A DNA stretch of 64,000 bases from Mytilus galloprovincialis (GCF_965363235.1 NC_134844.1:95504664-95568663); one strand, 5' to 3'; counted from the first letter of the stretch, positions 36,401 to 46,221 are shown. Numbers and translations: made by a program. The notes: generated by a model from the sequence alone, not told the origin.

Positions 36401-37009
36401 TAAGGTTAATGAAAATGAGTGAAAATAAGCCAAAATCAAAATTTAGAATATGACCTTGACCTTTGACCTTGACCTAATTTTCATTTTTTTGGACCAAGGA
36501 CCTTAAATCAAAAGACCCTAGGTCTCTATTACCTATGGTTTACCAGTTAGAAATGCATATTACTAATATCAAATGCAAAAGGGGGAATAACTCTCATAAG
36601 GAGTGTTCATATTGCTTCGGTTAAAATAGGACAAATCATGCGAAGGATATAACGAGCAATTTTATAAAATAAATTTGTCGCATTTTTCTACGGTTACGGA
36701 GGAGATGCACTCTGATGATAAACAGTGAAAGGGGAGATAACTCTTACAAAGAAAATGATTCGCCTTAGCAGGGTGAAATTTAAAAGCGCATAAACTATAC
36801 GATACCATATGAGAAATATCTAAGCGACATATTGCGAAACAAACATTTATCGCAAGAACAAAATTTGGCGGAAGAAAAAAAAAAAAAATAAAAAAATAAT
36901 AATAATAATAATAATAATAATCAGAACAAATACAATAGGTCTTTCCACAGAAAAGTGGAAAGACCTAATAAAATGTAATAAGAAAACTTACCTGGAAAGA
37001 CCGCATCAT
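23478..37009 (-). CDS. Secreted C-type lectin domain protein, eight coding exons, 264 residues
   Basis: The exons are 36992-37009, 33754-33895, 32231-32311, 30854-31062, 27797-27884, 26354-26467, 24178-24302 and 23478-23495; all splice sites are GT-AG and all phases agree (795 nt with stop). The protein has a signal peptide (MMRSFQHRLIFLSVLLGILL, residues 1-30), an acidic stretch (RDNEDTTDE), a second hydrophobic stretch (GLPGLSGILGLFVLLSIVP, 54-72), a glycine-rich linker (85-110) and a lectin domain (113-259). Cysteines at 118-134, 153-255 and 229-247 match the six of a long-form domain; C113 and C261 are extra. W187-T-G is the WIG-type core motif. The usual EPN or QPD calcium/sugar triplet is not seen (the region reads LPFGIGENEVG), and the WND triplet is WDA, so sugar specificity is unclear. 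Such proteins usually act outside the cell in recognition or immunity; that role is inferred. Confidence 0.85.
23873..23998. mobile_element. 126-bp CAGTGGCGGATCC MITE (short form), in the lectin gene
   Basis: The ends are CAGTGGCGGATCC and GGTTCCGCCACTG. The body carries the same TTCCAACTATATG and CATTCAAATGCATTGATC blocks as the long form at 20921-22088. Flanks are AATTA and AATTG. Confidence 0.75.
24178..24302 (-). CDS. C-type lectin exon 7 (end of lectin domain)
   Basis: 125 nt, phase 1 in, phase 0 out. It encodes RTSCVEIELNSDGIWGWDAD followed by DCDEQENYICELP, holding the last three domain cysteines. A donor three bases upstream (ending after P) is also possible. Confidence 0.9.
24900..25043. 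mobile_element. Foldback MITE with perfect 33-bp arms
   Basis: Arms 24900-24932 and 25011-25043 are exact complements (ACAATATACGTATAGTGTC at the outside). It lies in intron 6 of the lectin gene. ATTGAAT-rich short repeats flank it at 24425-24480 and 25045-25083. Confidence 0.7.
26354..26467 (-). CDS. C-type lectin exon 6
   Basis: 114 nt, phase 1 in and out. It encodes DNDVDVWTGANDLKSSGNF followed by MFKVNNKKFDFNALPFGI, including the WIG-like WTG core motif. Confidence 0.88.
27280..27425. repeat. Degenerate relative of the GGATCCAGAAATTTTCA repeat
   Basis: Shares the GGGAATCACTGAAACATGGCC and AATTTCTGGATTCGCCACTG parts with 63632-63755, in opposite orientation. It lies in intron 5 of the lectin gene. 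Confidence 0.5.
27520..27650. repeat. Degenerate copy of the CAGTGGCGGATCC family
   Basis: Recognisable by TGGATCC, then CAATGCATTTGAATAGGGAC and AGTTGGAATCCCTCCC. The terminal repeats are eroded. Confidence 0.5.
27797..27884 (-). CDS. C-type lectin exon 5
   Basis: 88 nt, phase 0 in, phase 1 out. It encodes AVCTSTSGAHLLVPDSLAEM and then EALRKKFGI, the typical helix 1 to helix 2 part of the lectin fold with its conserved cysteine. Confidence 0.88.
27945..28080 (-). repeat. Interspersed repeat, TGGCAATCATACCACAT family, reverse orientation
   Basis: Reads ATGTGGTATGATTGCCAATG to CTTCAACAATGAGCAAAGC, the complement of 22850-23030. It lies in intron 4 of the lectin gene. Confidence 0.65.
28081..28714. 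other. Intron sequence without recognised features
   Basis: Short open frames on the plus strand show no domain or splice support. I see nothing else. Confidence 0.35.
28715..29170 (+). repeat. 70-bp tandem array (six units) growing from a tRNA-like SINE head
   Basis: The leader GGGGCATCGGTGGTCGAATG contains an A-box-like TGGTCGAATGG. It is followed by six 70-bp units starting at 28751, 28821, 28891, 28961, 29031 and 29101, each with CAGGTCGTGCATTCGTAACC, resembling the weak B-box region of the SINE at 62951-63207. The unit length is close to a tRNA gene. The array lies in intron 4 of the lectin gene. Confidence 0.75.
29210..30830 (+). repeat. 75-bp tandem array, about 21 units
   Basis: The unit begins ACCCCACCAAACCAGTATGA and contains GGAACTATGTGGACCACTCG and AACATTGT. 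Units differ at a few diagnostic sites (TATGATC or TATGGTC; CCCCTCCTC or ACCCTTCTC), which recur in runs. The array ends only about 25 bp from the donor of lectin exon 4. Confidence 0.9.
30854..31062 (-). CDS. C-type lectin exon 4 (glycine-rich linker and start of lectin domain)
   Basis: 209 nt, phase 1 in, phase 0 out. It encodes about 30 residues that are nearly all glycine and valine, then the domain start CPAGYSKLDDQQ and NCYLFSGKNDARSWHSAD. The plus-strand proline-rich frame over this exon is its shadow. Confidence 0.85.
31267..31489 (-). mobile_element. 223-bp MITE, ATAATCA family (copy 2)
   Basis: Near-identical to 15985-16210 but in reverse orientation. The target duplication AATAAT is at 31261-31266 and 31490-31495. 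The two copies differ mainly by the length of one G run. It lies in intron 3 of the lectin gene. Confidence 0.85.
31902..31972. repeat. (AT)n microsatellite
   Basis: About 35 uninterrupted AT dinucleotides in intron 3 of the lectin gene. Confidence 0.95.
32231..32311 (-). CDS. C-type lectin exon 3 (second hydrophobic segment)
   Basis: 81 nt, phase 1 in and out, so it could be skipped without shifting the frame. It encodes LPGLSGILGLFVLLSIVPSL followed by LRPSSP. The symmetrical phase suggests possible alternative splicing between two protein forms. Confidence 0.75.
32584..32849. mobile_element. Foldback element split by a CAGTGGCGGATCC-type MITE
   Basis: Outer arms (TCATTTTAACATTGGTAG at the left and its complement at the right) belong to an older foldback element. 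At 32671-32822 sits a 152-bp MITE with CAGAGGCGGATC and GGATCCGCCCCTG ends. TAATGCCTA and TATTGCCTA (32662-32670 and 32823-32831) flank it as a likely 9-bp duplication with one change. It lies in intron 2 of the lectin gene. Confidence 0.65.
32935..33160 (+). repeat. Dispersed repeat, CGAGTTATGACTTTCGAACA type
   Basis: The segment ends in GGTATACTACCGTTGCC. Part of a related copy lies on the other strand near 20760-20900 (GAGGGATATTCAAACTC). The boundaries are uncertain. Confidence 0.45.
33429..33469. repeat. (AT)n microsatellite
   Basis: About 20 AT dinucleotides in intron 2 of the lectin gene. Confidence 0.95.
33754..33895 (-). CDS. C-type lectin exon 2 (signal peptide core and acidic segment)
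   Basis: 142 nt entering in phase 0 and leaving in phase 1. It encodes HRLIFLSVLLGILLVKTSLV and then SGFALDDTAPATQQ. Cleavage is likely after VSG or SGFA. Confidence 0.8.
33900..36000. other. Lectin intron 1, largely unique AT-rich sequence
   Basis: I see a short direct duplication around GGTCATAATACTT (35370-35530) and two GCGCGCA-bearing stretches (about 35310-35340 and 35890-35960), but no exon. Confidence 0.4.
36013..36966 (+). repeat. Isolated copy of the 0.95-kb repeat, next to lectin exon 1
   Basis: It starts AAAAACCAATTGTTCAGAG with the hairpin AATTGTTC/GAACAATT and ends in the hairpin AGGTCTTTCCAC/GTGGAAAGACCT at 36937-36966. All internal blocks of the array at 640-4500 are present in the same order. 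It lies in the first intron of the lectin gene, ending only 21 bp from the exon 1 donor at 36991. Confidence 0.8.
36451..36475 (-). promoter_or_regulatory. Half-site cluster in the intron 1 repeat of the lectin gene
   Basis: Four intact TGACCT hexamers with spacings 0, 1 and 0. A further TGACCTTGACCT plus an inverted AGGTCA stands at 36178-36202. The cluster is about 550 bp downstream of the predicted lectin cap site. Binding by a nuclear receptor is inference. Confidence 0.45.
36992..37009 (-). CDS. C-type lectin exon 1 (MMRSFQ)
   Basis: Six codons from the first of two adjacent ATGs, then a CAG/GTAAGT donor, phase 0. The start was chosen because it joins in frame to the hydrophobic core in exon 2 and lies about 20 bases below the predicted cap site. 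Confidence 0.75.
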
Positions 37010-37051
37010 TCTGCAGTAGACAGCTACTTAGAATTCATCGGGTGTCAGCTC

Positions 37052-37060
37052 ATTTTATAC
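37052..37060 (-). promoter_or_regulatory. TATA box of the lectin gene
   Basis: GTATAAAAT on the minus strand, about 45 bases upstream of the ATG at 37009. The predicted cap site is near 37025-37030, giving a very short 5' UTR. Confidence 0.5.
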
Positions 37061-37064
37061 ATAT

Positions 37065-39220
37065 AATTTTTTTTTCTCATATATATTTTTCTTTATAAAA
37101 AGCCTTCGGCGGGTAGTCGCATGTCTTCCGTTTTCTTAATTTATTATTTACTAATATAGATGTAACTGCAAATAAAAAATAAAAAAAAATAATATGTATG
37201 TCATATGACACGCAAATCAAAATATGTTTCTTAATTATAAAGTCATGTAGAACATTCAAAGGAGACCAAACAATCGTTTGTGATTAAATATATTTTTTTT
37301 GGATAAGATGATATGTTGAAGAATAAGTCAGTTCCTCGCCCGTCTTTTATAACAAAAAAAATAATCATCGAAATTATAAAACTATATACAAACCTTTGAA
37401 AATCCACAACAGCACGACTAAACACAAAAAAAAAAAAAAAAAAAACCAACAGACAAACCGACAACTAAATGCCTTACAAACACTACACACAAAGAAAAAT
37501 AATAAGCAACATGAGCCCCGCAAATTCCAGGGGAGAACTCCACAAGGGTCAGCAGAACAGGGCATTTCATGGTAGGGATAGGGATGTTATAAATGACACC
37601 TAGGTTGCCATGGAAAACTCTCCCCTAAAAGAGTGCTTGCAATTTATATTTTCATAAATAACACATAGCATTTGTTCACACAAAATAGAAAGCTATAAAA
37701 AGGGTCTAGCAATGACTTGTGTAAAATAATTCAAACAGAAAAAAAAACATTGAGTCTTAATATCTATATATAAACGGGAAAGGAGAAACACTTATGAACC
37801 ACACTTATTTACTAGCAAATGACAACCACTGGTCATCAATAGACTGCTGGCTTAGTCGATGTTATATATAAGTTATCACATTGTCAAGATCGACTGATGT
37901 TGTGATTAAGGACAGCAATACAACAGCTGCTTTTTTGATTTGCGAGTAGGGATTTTGAATTGAAATAACCGTATAAAATAAATCTTGTATCGTCATTTGC
38001 ATATCTACAATACTTGAATGTAATTGGTCCGTTAACAGTGTTATCTTTTTGTTGCCTAACTTGTTAACAGTTTAACTTTATGTTGCCTAACTTGCTAAAA
38101 GTTTTATCTTAATGTTGCCAAACTTACTTTCGCACTTCACGTAAACACTGTCAGTTTCATTGAGACACAATGAATCGTGAAATTCCTAGAAAGGTAAAAT
38201 TTAAAAAAAGAACAACAATTATTTTGGTTTGGATTTTTTGGTTTGGATTTACATTTTATTGAAATTGATGTGTAAGCTCCTTATCTTTATATGAACTGCA
38301 CCATGTGTACCGTGATGTAAAATGTACCATGATGTAAAATAAATAAGTAATTAAGCTGAATTTATATTGAATGTTTGTCCATTGTTCAAATATTTTTTAA
38401 CGAAATGAAGTTGTTAATTAGCGCTTCATACTGGCAGCGCTTTATGTTGTTGATGAAGGCATTTATGAAGACTTTAAATGGTACTTTTATGCGTGTTGTA
38501 TATTGATTTGAATACTTCCCTTTTCCAAAAGACTATATATAGCATATAGCACTATTTTTTTGCCATTGGAATAACTGATGTATGTGAAATAAAACATGAG
38601 CACGTGCGACTTATGTAATCCAATCGTATGTACAGTAGTATATTTTTTTATAACCCGGAGATATCTCCATCTTGATAAATTAGTACATAATTTTATTATA
38701 TATACGACATAGGCATCGTGATATTAATGGATAGACAATCTAAACAAACAAAAAATAAGTTTTCGAGGTAAGCCGAATGGAATGATATTAGTTATCTATA
38801 ATTGATGTAATCAGGGGTGTACAGAATATTACACCGGTGTTAACATCACACTTTAGGTATAGTTGGAGATGTCCAGAGATGACCATATTTCTGGACTCTA
38901 GTCAACCCTTGTAGTTCGATGAAAGATATAAACACTAACATAGAGATTACACCTTGTGGCAATCGACAATGGCAGTCCGCAGGGTTTAAGAACATCAATT
39001 GTTCTAGTCAAATGCGTTTTGTTAAAATATATTTTTTCACTCTTTTGGGTCTTTTGGAAAATGTTGTGTGTACTATATTAAGACCCCTCTACAACTCTAC
39101 AACGAAATTTGTCACAAGCACACATACAAGAATTGCGGTTTTAGCCAACGGAATCATAGGTTTGAAATTACAGGTCGTCCGAACCCCCCGAACTCTGGCT
39201 ACGGATAATATCATGGGACC
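37065..39220. other. Spacer between lectin and RPL15 genes
   Basis: AT-rich, with a long T/A run at 37425-37445. A 111-codon plus-strand frame at 38919-39254 has no recognisable domain. I see no supported gene. Confidence 0.4.
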
Positions 39221-39222
39221 AG

Positions 39223-39254
39223 AGACATATAATACTTGTATTATATGTCTCTGA
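39223..39254. repeat. Perfect 14-bp hairpin, AGAGACATATAATA
   Basis: The stem AGAGACATATAATA and its complement are separated by CTTG. It lies about 220 bp upstream of the RPL15 cap site. Probably a tiny foldback remnant. Confidence 0.5.
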
Positions 39255-39452
39255 TGGGACTATTAACACCTCAATATTACTCCATTCGTTTTATTAGATT
39301 TATTCCTGATGTGTTGCCCTTTATTCTCCACTTTTGTTCATCATTCTAAACTAATTTTAAGATCATTAAACCCACCAAGAACTCGTCTCACGTTTAATAA
39401 TCAAATTATAGGACGAGATTTCCTAGGTACGAATGTAACGGTATCTCCTAAT

Positions 39453-39480
39453 AACCGGAAGTCAACTTGTCTCTTCCTTT
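39453..39480 (+). promoter_or_regulatory. RPL15: RPL15 promoter: ETS/GABP site and 5'TOP initiator
   Basis: AACCGGAAGT at 39453-39462 is an ETS-family (GABP-type) site, common in ribosomal protein promoters. The pyrimidine tract CTCTTCCTTTT at 39471-39481 is a terminal oligopyrimidine start, which places the mRNA under TOP translational control. There is no TATA box at the expected distance. Confidence 0.6.
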
Positions 39481-39507
39481 TATTTCAGGACACGAACAGA
39501 AGAAGAG
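39471..39507 (+). other. RPL15: RPL15 non-coding exon 1 (predicted)
   Basis: A leader of about 37 bases from the TOP tract to a GAG/GTACGA donor (39507/39508). Intron 1 then runs to the acceptor before 40406. The start position is inferred from the TOP motif. Confidence 0.5.
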
Positions 39508-40412
39508 GTACGAAATATATATCCATATGAAATCGCAACCATCTGAACGCCATCATTTATAAAGCCAGTTTTATTTCAAAACTTAAATGGTTAACACTAA
39601 TTAGGGCAGTTGATTCTGTATGCGAAGTGGTCTATATAACATGTATAAGGCGATACAATTATAAAAATGTGTTTACTTTCTTGAATAGTATAAATGCATG
39701 CAAGCTGGTGCTGCATACATTTAGCGACTTCGAATTGTTAAGACATTAAGTTGAATATTACGCGATAGAGGAAAGTTGAGGAATACTTGAATACGATTCA
39801 AGTTGTCCGTAAGACAAACTTGCCTCTTCTCCCATTACATACGTACCTTGTCAAAGTCTTATTATCGGTGTTTCCTTTTGACGAAACGCAAATCAATTTC
39901 ATGAGGAATATTGACGGTAAATTATTTGTTTGTACATTTTTAGCTCGAGAAGGTATCTCACACATTTCCTTGGCAGTCACTTTGTCTCCACTGTTACGTG
40001 GGGCACTGTTTTGAAGACTGACCGTGGCTTAGAAAGTTGGGCAATCTTTTTTTTTGGGGGGGGGGGGGGTGTCTTGTGGCATATGGGTTCCAGGTTTAAG
40101 TCTGCAGAATTAAGCTGCTCATAGAGGATACATATTTTGTCCTATAGAGATAGGCCATGGCTTCCTCGAAAGCCTGACAATTTATGAATATTTTGACAAA
40201 TCCTCTCGAAATTGAAATCAAGTTGATGCGAACAGCAGCCGAAATTGACCTACAATGTAATGATGTCTGACGGTAAAGGGCATTCCTGACTGTCATTGTA
40301 AAGATAATGCACGTGTAAAAATATAAGTCATTGCACTGGTTAACTCTTACCATTTTCACCATTTGTTTGTATTCATTTTCATATATAAAATAATATGTAT
40401 TTCAGACTCAAG

Positions 40413-40584
40413 ATGGGAGCCTACAAGTACATGCAGGAAATCTACAGGAAGAAGCAGAGTGATGTCATGAGATTTTTGCTTCGTATAAGATGCTGGCAAT
40501 ATCGTCAGCTGTCCTCAATCCATCGTGCTCCAAGACCAACTCGTCCAGACAAGGCACGTCGTCTTGGATACAGAGCTAAACAAG
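40413..40584 (+). CDS. RPL15: RPL15 coding exon 1
   Basis: Follows the acceptor ATTTCAG (to 40405) and seven 5' UTR bases. Encodes 57 residues ending YRAKQ plus one base (donor CAAG/GTTTAT). Confidence 0.95.
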
Positions 40585-43479
40585 GTTTATAAATATTATA
40601 ATTTTTTTTTCAATACAATCAAAAAGAGATATTAACAAGTTATTCAATGTATTATGTATGCCTACACTTCATTGATTAGAGAGCAACATTTTAACTTCAA
40701 GGTACATTTTGCAGTGTAGTATGGTTTTTGTTTGACATAAACAATTTTATTTAGAAATTCGATTTAATTAATTTGTTCAGAACTAAACACCATTATTAGG
40801 TCTGGGGAAAGTCTGGATTCAGAATATTTCATTAATTTGGGAATCAATATCCTTTACAGAAAAACCATGAAAATGTAAATTTTTAATAGTCTATATATAG
40901 ACTTGTGAATCTGCTGTTTGAAATTTACTCGTGATGTTTTAAAATTAACCTATTTATTGACATTGTAAATAAATTGTCATTTGAGCTTGGTTTATATTAA
41001 CAATTCCTGACAGCTTTTCCTGTCACTTTTAACACATGTGAATATGAATTCTGAAAGTAAAATTTTGGTTTTCAATTGCAGGATATGTTATATACAGAGT
41101 TCGTGTCCGTAGAGGAGGTCGTAAACGTCCAGTACCCAAAGGATGTACATATGGTAAACCCAAAACTCATGGAATCAATCAACTGAAGTTCCAAAGATCA
41201 CACAGGTCTATTGCTGAGGTGTGTATAAAAAATAAAATATATGATATACGCATTCCAAAGAAAATTCTCAACTCGAAATGGAAAACACTAACACACCGAA
41301 CAAAAGTATTACAACTGTCTTAATCCCGACTTCGCACAGTTTTATAGCTAGTTGCAGGGATGATTCCAGGTGTTTTCAAATGGGTCCCTTGAGCATCAAA
41401 TTGGGAATTTTTTAAGCATAAAATCGACGAAATAACATTATTTTCCTGTTAAAGCGGAAAATGTATATTATAAAGTTTAACCTGTACACTGATGTTCATG
41501 TAAGTTGTAACATTTTGAATAATTATGGATTGGTTACTGTTGTTACATAAATATCATTGAACATGATACACTAGTCTATCATCTTACCTATAGTTCCTAG
41601 GCCTATTACATTTTGTACATTGTATTACAAAAACATACATTTCAGCTAACATTAACCACTAAAAAAAATCATCCATCAGGTATTTTTTCAACAGCAGGTC
41701 ATCTCTATAAATTATGTAATGGAATCAACCCTGCCATGTGTGAGCTAAACACCATTTACATATGTATTTTAACTGGAAGTTGATATTAGGCAATTAGATT
41801 TCAAGTTGGCAAGTAATCAGGTTGGGCACATTATTCCCCAAATGAGTTATGATCCCTTATTTGAGTAATCATTTTATAGTGCTAAAAACGATTTTTTAAA
41901 ATGGGGTCTTTTTAGGTAAAATGGCACAAATTTATAGAAAAATGGAACAACTCCCAAAGAACTACATTTTTATATATATGGGTTTTTAAAAAGTTTGAAG
42001 CCTTGAAAATAGTCAAATTTTCTGATTTTTCATAGGCTTGTATCTTTTTCGGTATCAATCAAAATAAGGATAATCATCTTTTGGAAAATGTGCTGCATTT
42101 TTCATGGATATGTGCCATTTTAAGAAGAAAATTTTGTTCTTTAGCACTACCAAATGATTACTCGTATGAGGGATTGTTACTCATATGGGGAACCGTTACC
42201 CAACCTGGTAATAGGATTGCTAAACAAAACTTGAATTTCTATTCAATTAACTTCTACACCATTTGGTTTCTGTCGAAGGGTTGTCACAATGGATTTCATA
42301 AACCACTATTGGTAGGTCAATGATATTTGGTATGCTGTTCTTTATCGGGGGTTTCATTATCTTTCATGTTGACTGGTACTTTCCACGTTTCTAGGTGGTA
42401 CTTTTCAATTTATTCTATTAACATCTTGTATAAAAATTCCTACATTTAGGCGGTACTTGTCAATAGCATAGGAGTGTAAAAGTACCGGGTACCGCCTCCT
42501 AAAGAATGGCCTGTCTTTAAGCTTTTCATTTGAAAAACTAATTTCCATAAAAATTATATAAATATTATATTAAATTTGTAAAGTAATTGTTTGTGCATTT
42601 TACTATTATATACAAATTATGTGCAGGTCAGGGTTCTCCCCAGGTCCTTTTAGCATCACAGTAATGTAATGCTATCTGAATTGATTTTCTTATAAAATGT
42701 GTTCTGGATGTTATGCTGTTATTTTGAGAAACAAGATGGTATTTCTAATTTCTTTTATACCAGGATGCTTAATGTAATAGCTGGGGAGAACACTGCTGAC
42801 GTGAAACTTTTTAACATGTAGATCTGTTGTAAACAATTTATTACCAGTTTGTTCTTATGTTCTGCTGTTAAAACACTCCAGGTTAAGGTTATTGGACATT
42901 ACACGAACATTTTTTATCCCAAAATAAATCTTGTACCCGTCTCAAGTCTATAGTCTGTTATTATAGTCCTAATAATCATTATCCACTTTTTTCTCTTCAT
43001 GCCTGAAGACGTTGACTGATAAAGTTTACACTATGACAAGTTTTATATCAAATAAGCATTTTGTTCTAAAACCATGAGTTTTTAACAGGCAGGGGACTGA
43101 ATGGCCAGACAATACTCACAGAAGTTTGATAGTTAATTTGTATTCATCTAAAACTTTTAAATTTTATTTGTAGGAACGTGTTGGTCGTAAATGTGGAGCT
43201 CTCCGAGTATTGAGTTCCTACTGGGTGGCTCAAGATTCTTCCTACAAATATTATGAGATCATTTTGGTAGATCCATTCCACAAGACCATCAGGAGAGATG
43301 CCAAGATTAACTGGCTTTGCAATCCTGTTCACAAGCACAGAGAATTGAGAGGACTAACTTCAGCAGGAAAATCCTCCCGTGGACTTGGAAAGGGACATTG
43401 CTTTACCAAAACAATTGGTGGATCCCGTCGTGCTGCTTGGAAGCGCAACACTACTGTCAGTCTACGAAGGAAGCGTTAA
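40413..43479 (+). CDS. RPL15: Large ribosomal subunit protein L15 (eL15), three coding exons, 204 residues
   Basis: Coding exons are 40413-40584, 41082-41218 and 43174-43479 (615 nt with stop), with GT-AG introns and phases 1 and 0. The product starts [20 protein letters not shown] and includes [30 protein letters not shown], the [20 protein letters not shown] block and [20 protein letters not shown]. The length equals the 204 residues of animal eL15. It is a structural protein of the 60S subunit that contacts rRNA, and its basic composition fits that. The exon containing the ATG begins at 40406, so the start codon is 7 bases into exon 2. No damage is seen, so this is a functional gene, not a retrocopy (introns are present). 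Confidence 0.97.
41082..41218 (+). CDS. RPL15: RPL15 coding exon 2
   Basis: 137 nt, phase 1 in, phase 0 out. Encodes [20 protein letters not shown] followed by [18 protein letters not shown] and RSHRSIAE. Confidence 0.95.
43174..43479 (+). CDS. RPL15: RPL15 coding exon 3
   Basis: 306 nt from [20 protein letters not shown] to the C-terminal SLRRKR and TAA. Confidence 0.97.
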   Translation, partial: ERVGRKCGALRVLSSYWVAQDSSYKYYEIILVDPFHKTIRRDAKINWLCNPVHKHRELRGLTSAGKSSRGLGKGHCFTKTIGGSRRAAWKRNTTVSLRRKR

Positions 43480-43574
43480 ACTTTCCTTCAATTTTTTTTT
43501 TTTCATTTTTTTCTGCTTTTGGCGATTTCTTGTTTCTGACAGTGATTGCTGAGGCATGGATCACAAAATGACTC

Positions 43575-43580
43575 AATAAA
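43575..43580 (+). terminator. RPL15: RPL15 poly(A) signal
   Basis: AATAAA 96 bases after the stop codon, followed by a T- and G-rich stretch. Confidence 0.75.
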
Positions 43581-43619
43581 AAAGGGAGTCTTGTTAAAAA
43601 AATTTGTTTGTCTTTTTAT

Positions 43620-44340
43620 TTAAGATTAAAAATGTAGAGGCGGCAACATCATGAACATTGTATAGGTCAGTTGTGTTGTGTGTTCTATGGTATACTAACC
43701 TTGATGATCACATGGTAACATGCTAGCCTATATCAAACAATCATAGGTTCAATCCCATGTCTGATCAAACCAGACTTAAAAATAGGTATTTGTTGGTTTC
43801 TCTGCTCGTGTGTACATTAGATTTAAGAGGGCAAGCAACGATGGATGATCTATTTATTTTTTGTGAGCAATGTTAATCGTGAGACATGCTTACCACATGG
43901 TGTAATAAGGGATCACAGAGATATCAACCTCCATTTTCACTGGGGTTCCAACTATATGCTTCCATTCAAATGCATTGATCGGCTGAAAAAACACCCACCC
44001 GCCCCCTGGATCCGCCAATGCACCAAATCGACGTAGATATATTAGGCTGTGTACAGTAAACATGTTTACATTTGGTTTAATGTAATGTACACTAGTTTCA
44101 TTATCTGAGAAACGTAACTAATCGTTTAAATTTGATCACTGAACCATGAAAATGAGGCCAAGGACAATGAGCATTTGACAGATAGAAACTTCTTACATGA
44201 TACGAATTCGAATAGTATAGGCCTTCTACCTTCTGAAAAATGAAGCTTTACACAAATAATTAAGGCAGCCACAACCTGATTGTAATATGGGTTCTTTGAT
44301 ATGCTGAATCTAAGCATGTATTTAGGTTTTTGATTTTTTG
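43620..44340. other. Spacer with a degenerate CAGTGGCGGATCC-family copy
   Basis: The fragment at 43936-44019 retains GGTTCCAACTATATGC, CATTCAAATGCATTGATCGG and CTGGATCCGCCA. I see no gene. Confidence 0.5.
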
Positions 44341-44344
44341 AAAC

Positions 44345-44465
44345 ATAAAATTGAGAAAGGAAATGGGGAATGTGTCAAAGCGACAGCAACTCGATCATAG
44401 AGTAGATCCACATCTGGTCTTCAATGTAGCGAGAAACTCCTGCACCCGGAGGCGTCCTTCAAATA
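44345..44465 (-). repeat. Interspersed repeat, GTCTCTTTGACACATTCCC family, reverse orientation
   Basis: Reads GGGGAATGTGTCAAAGCGAC to GGAGGCGTCCTTCAAATAT. Confidence 0.6.
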
Positions 44466-44689
44466 TATATATACTAGAACAGTGATAATGGACGTCATAC
44501 TAAACACCGAATTAAAATTAAAACTAAAATTAAAAATCATACAAGACTAACAAAGGCCAGAGGCTCCTGACTTGGGACAGGCGCAAGATTGCAAACAGTA
44601 TTCAAGTTAGATCTTTGGGTCCAAAATAAAACTTGTTTGAATTCATTATACCCATCAAAAGTTATTAGTGTTTTTATACGACCGCAATT

Positions 44690-45360
44690 TTTGTGTGTCG
44701 TATATTGGTATCACACCGTTGCTGTGGTCCGAAGAGGGATGATTTCCAGATAATAACTTGAGTATAAGTAAATAGAAATCAATAAAATTTTATTACAATG
44801 TTTATAACTACTTAAGGAAGGTTGGGATTGATTTTGTCGGTTTTGGTCCCAACATTTTAGGAATTAGAGGCCAAAAGGCTCCAAAATTAAACTGTTTGAT
44901 TTCATCAACAATTGAATTATTGGGGTTCTTTGATATGACGAATCGAACCATGTATTTAGATATTTGGACCATAAAAGGTAAATGTCCATTTTTAAATTCT
45001 CAGACCACATTCAAACCTAATCTGTGTCAACTATTTCATCACAATCCAAATTCAGAGCTGTATCAAACTTGAATGTCGTGTCCATACTTGTCCCAACTGT
45101 TCTGCGGTGTTTTAAAGCTGCAGCCTGCAGAGCATCTGGTTAAAACTGTGTGCTCAGTTCTAAGTTGATTCAAATTTGGGTCAAAAGTTAACCTGTTTGA
45201 TTTACCACAAAAATGAATGCATGAGGTTCTTTGATATGATGAGCGTAATGTTCATAATTGGATATTTTAAAAAGAGCTGTAAATATTTTCGAAATTGTTT
45301 TCTTTGTGTTTTGATTTGATCTCTACGGTCGTATCCAGATGTGCCATGCGGAGCATGTTA
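44690..45360. repeat. Old dispersed repeat, TTTATACGACCGCA type
   Basis: The segment around ACAATCCAAATTCAGAGCTG (45050-45110) has a partner on the opposite strand at 63260-63370 (CAGCTCTGAATTTGGATTGT). It has no coding capacity. Confidence 0.5.
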
Positions 45361-45418
45361 TTGAACTTGTTTTAATGACACATTATCACCTAAATGAATC
45401 TCCATAGAAAAGATTATC

Positions 45419-46095
45419 AACAAGAATGTGTCCATAGTACACTGATGCCCCACTCACAATATAATTCTATGTTCTGTGGACTAAAATTGGGTCAAAAATC
45501 TTATTTGGCATTTATGTTAGAAAGATCATATCATAGGGAACATGTGTGCTAAGTTTTAATTTGATTGGACTTAAACTTCATCAAAAACTACCTTGACCAA
45601 AAAGTTTAACCGGAAACGGGACAGGACTCATAATGCCCCTCTACTATGGTAGGTGGGGCATAAAAAGGAAAAGCAATTCTAAACTATTTCCTTTGGTTTT
45701 GTGACCTAAGTGATCATAATTTGAATTTGACCCCAAATGGCCTAATTTAAGTACCTAAACATTCTAGTACATGAACTGAGATGATATTTTTGTCAGAAAT
45801 CTTGCCAAGTTGGAAAGTTGACATACTATATTAAAAAAAATCAAGTCAAATTTGTATATAAACAAGAATGTGTCTAACAGATGTACACAGATGCTCCACT
45901 GACCCTATCATTTTCTAAGTTCAGTGGACTGTGAAATTGGGGTAAAATCTCTAATTTGGCATTACAATTAGAAAGATCATATCATAGTGAACATGTGTAC
46001 TGAGTTTCAAATTGATTGGACTTCAACTACATCAAAAACTACCTTAAGAAACTAAAAACCTTAACCTGAAGCAGGACAGATGGACGAACTGTTGA
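45419..46095 (+). repeat. Two diverged direct copies of a 235-bp repeat
   Basis: Copies at 45419-45655 and 45862-46095 share ACAAGAATGTGTC, TTAGAAAGATCATATCATAG and TGGACTTAAACTTCATC/TGGACTTCAACTACATC. They lie downstream of the SERGEF-like gene. Confidence 0.65.
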
Positions 46096-46221
46096 AGGGA
46101 TAAAAATAAGTCAAAATCAGTGTCAAAACTACAAAACAAAATAGAAAATGAACGAATAGAGAAGTTTCAATACATATGAATAAGTCAGCAACCCAACTAC
46201 ATAAATAATTTAAAAGCCATC

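Noticed and set aside
38919..39254. 111-codon plus-strand open frame upstream of RPL15
   Set aside because: No recognisable domain, and its end overlaps a small hairpin repeat; insufficient support.
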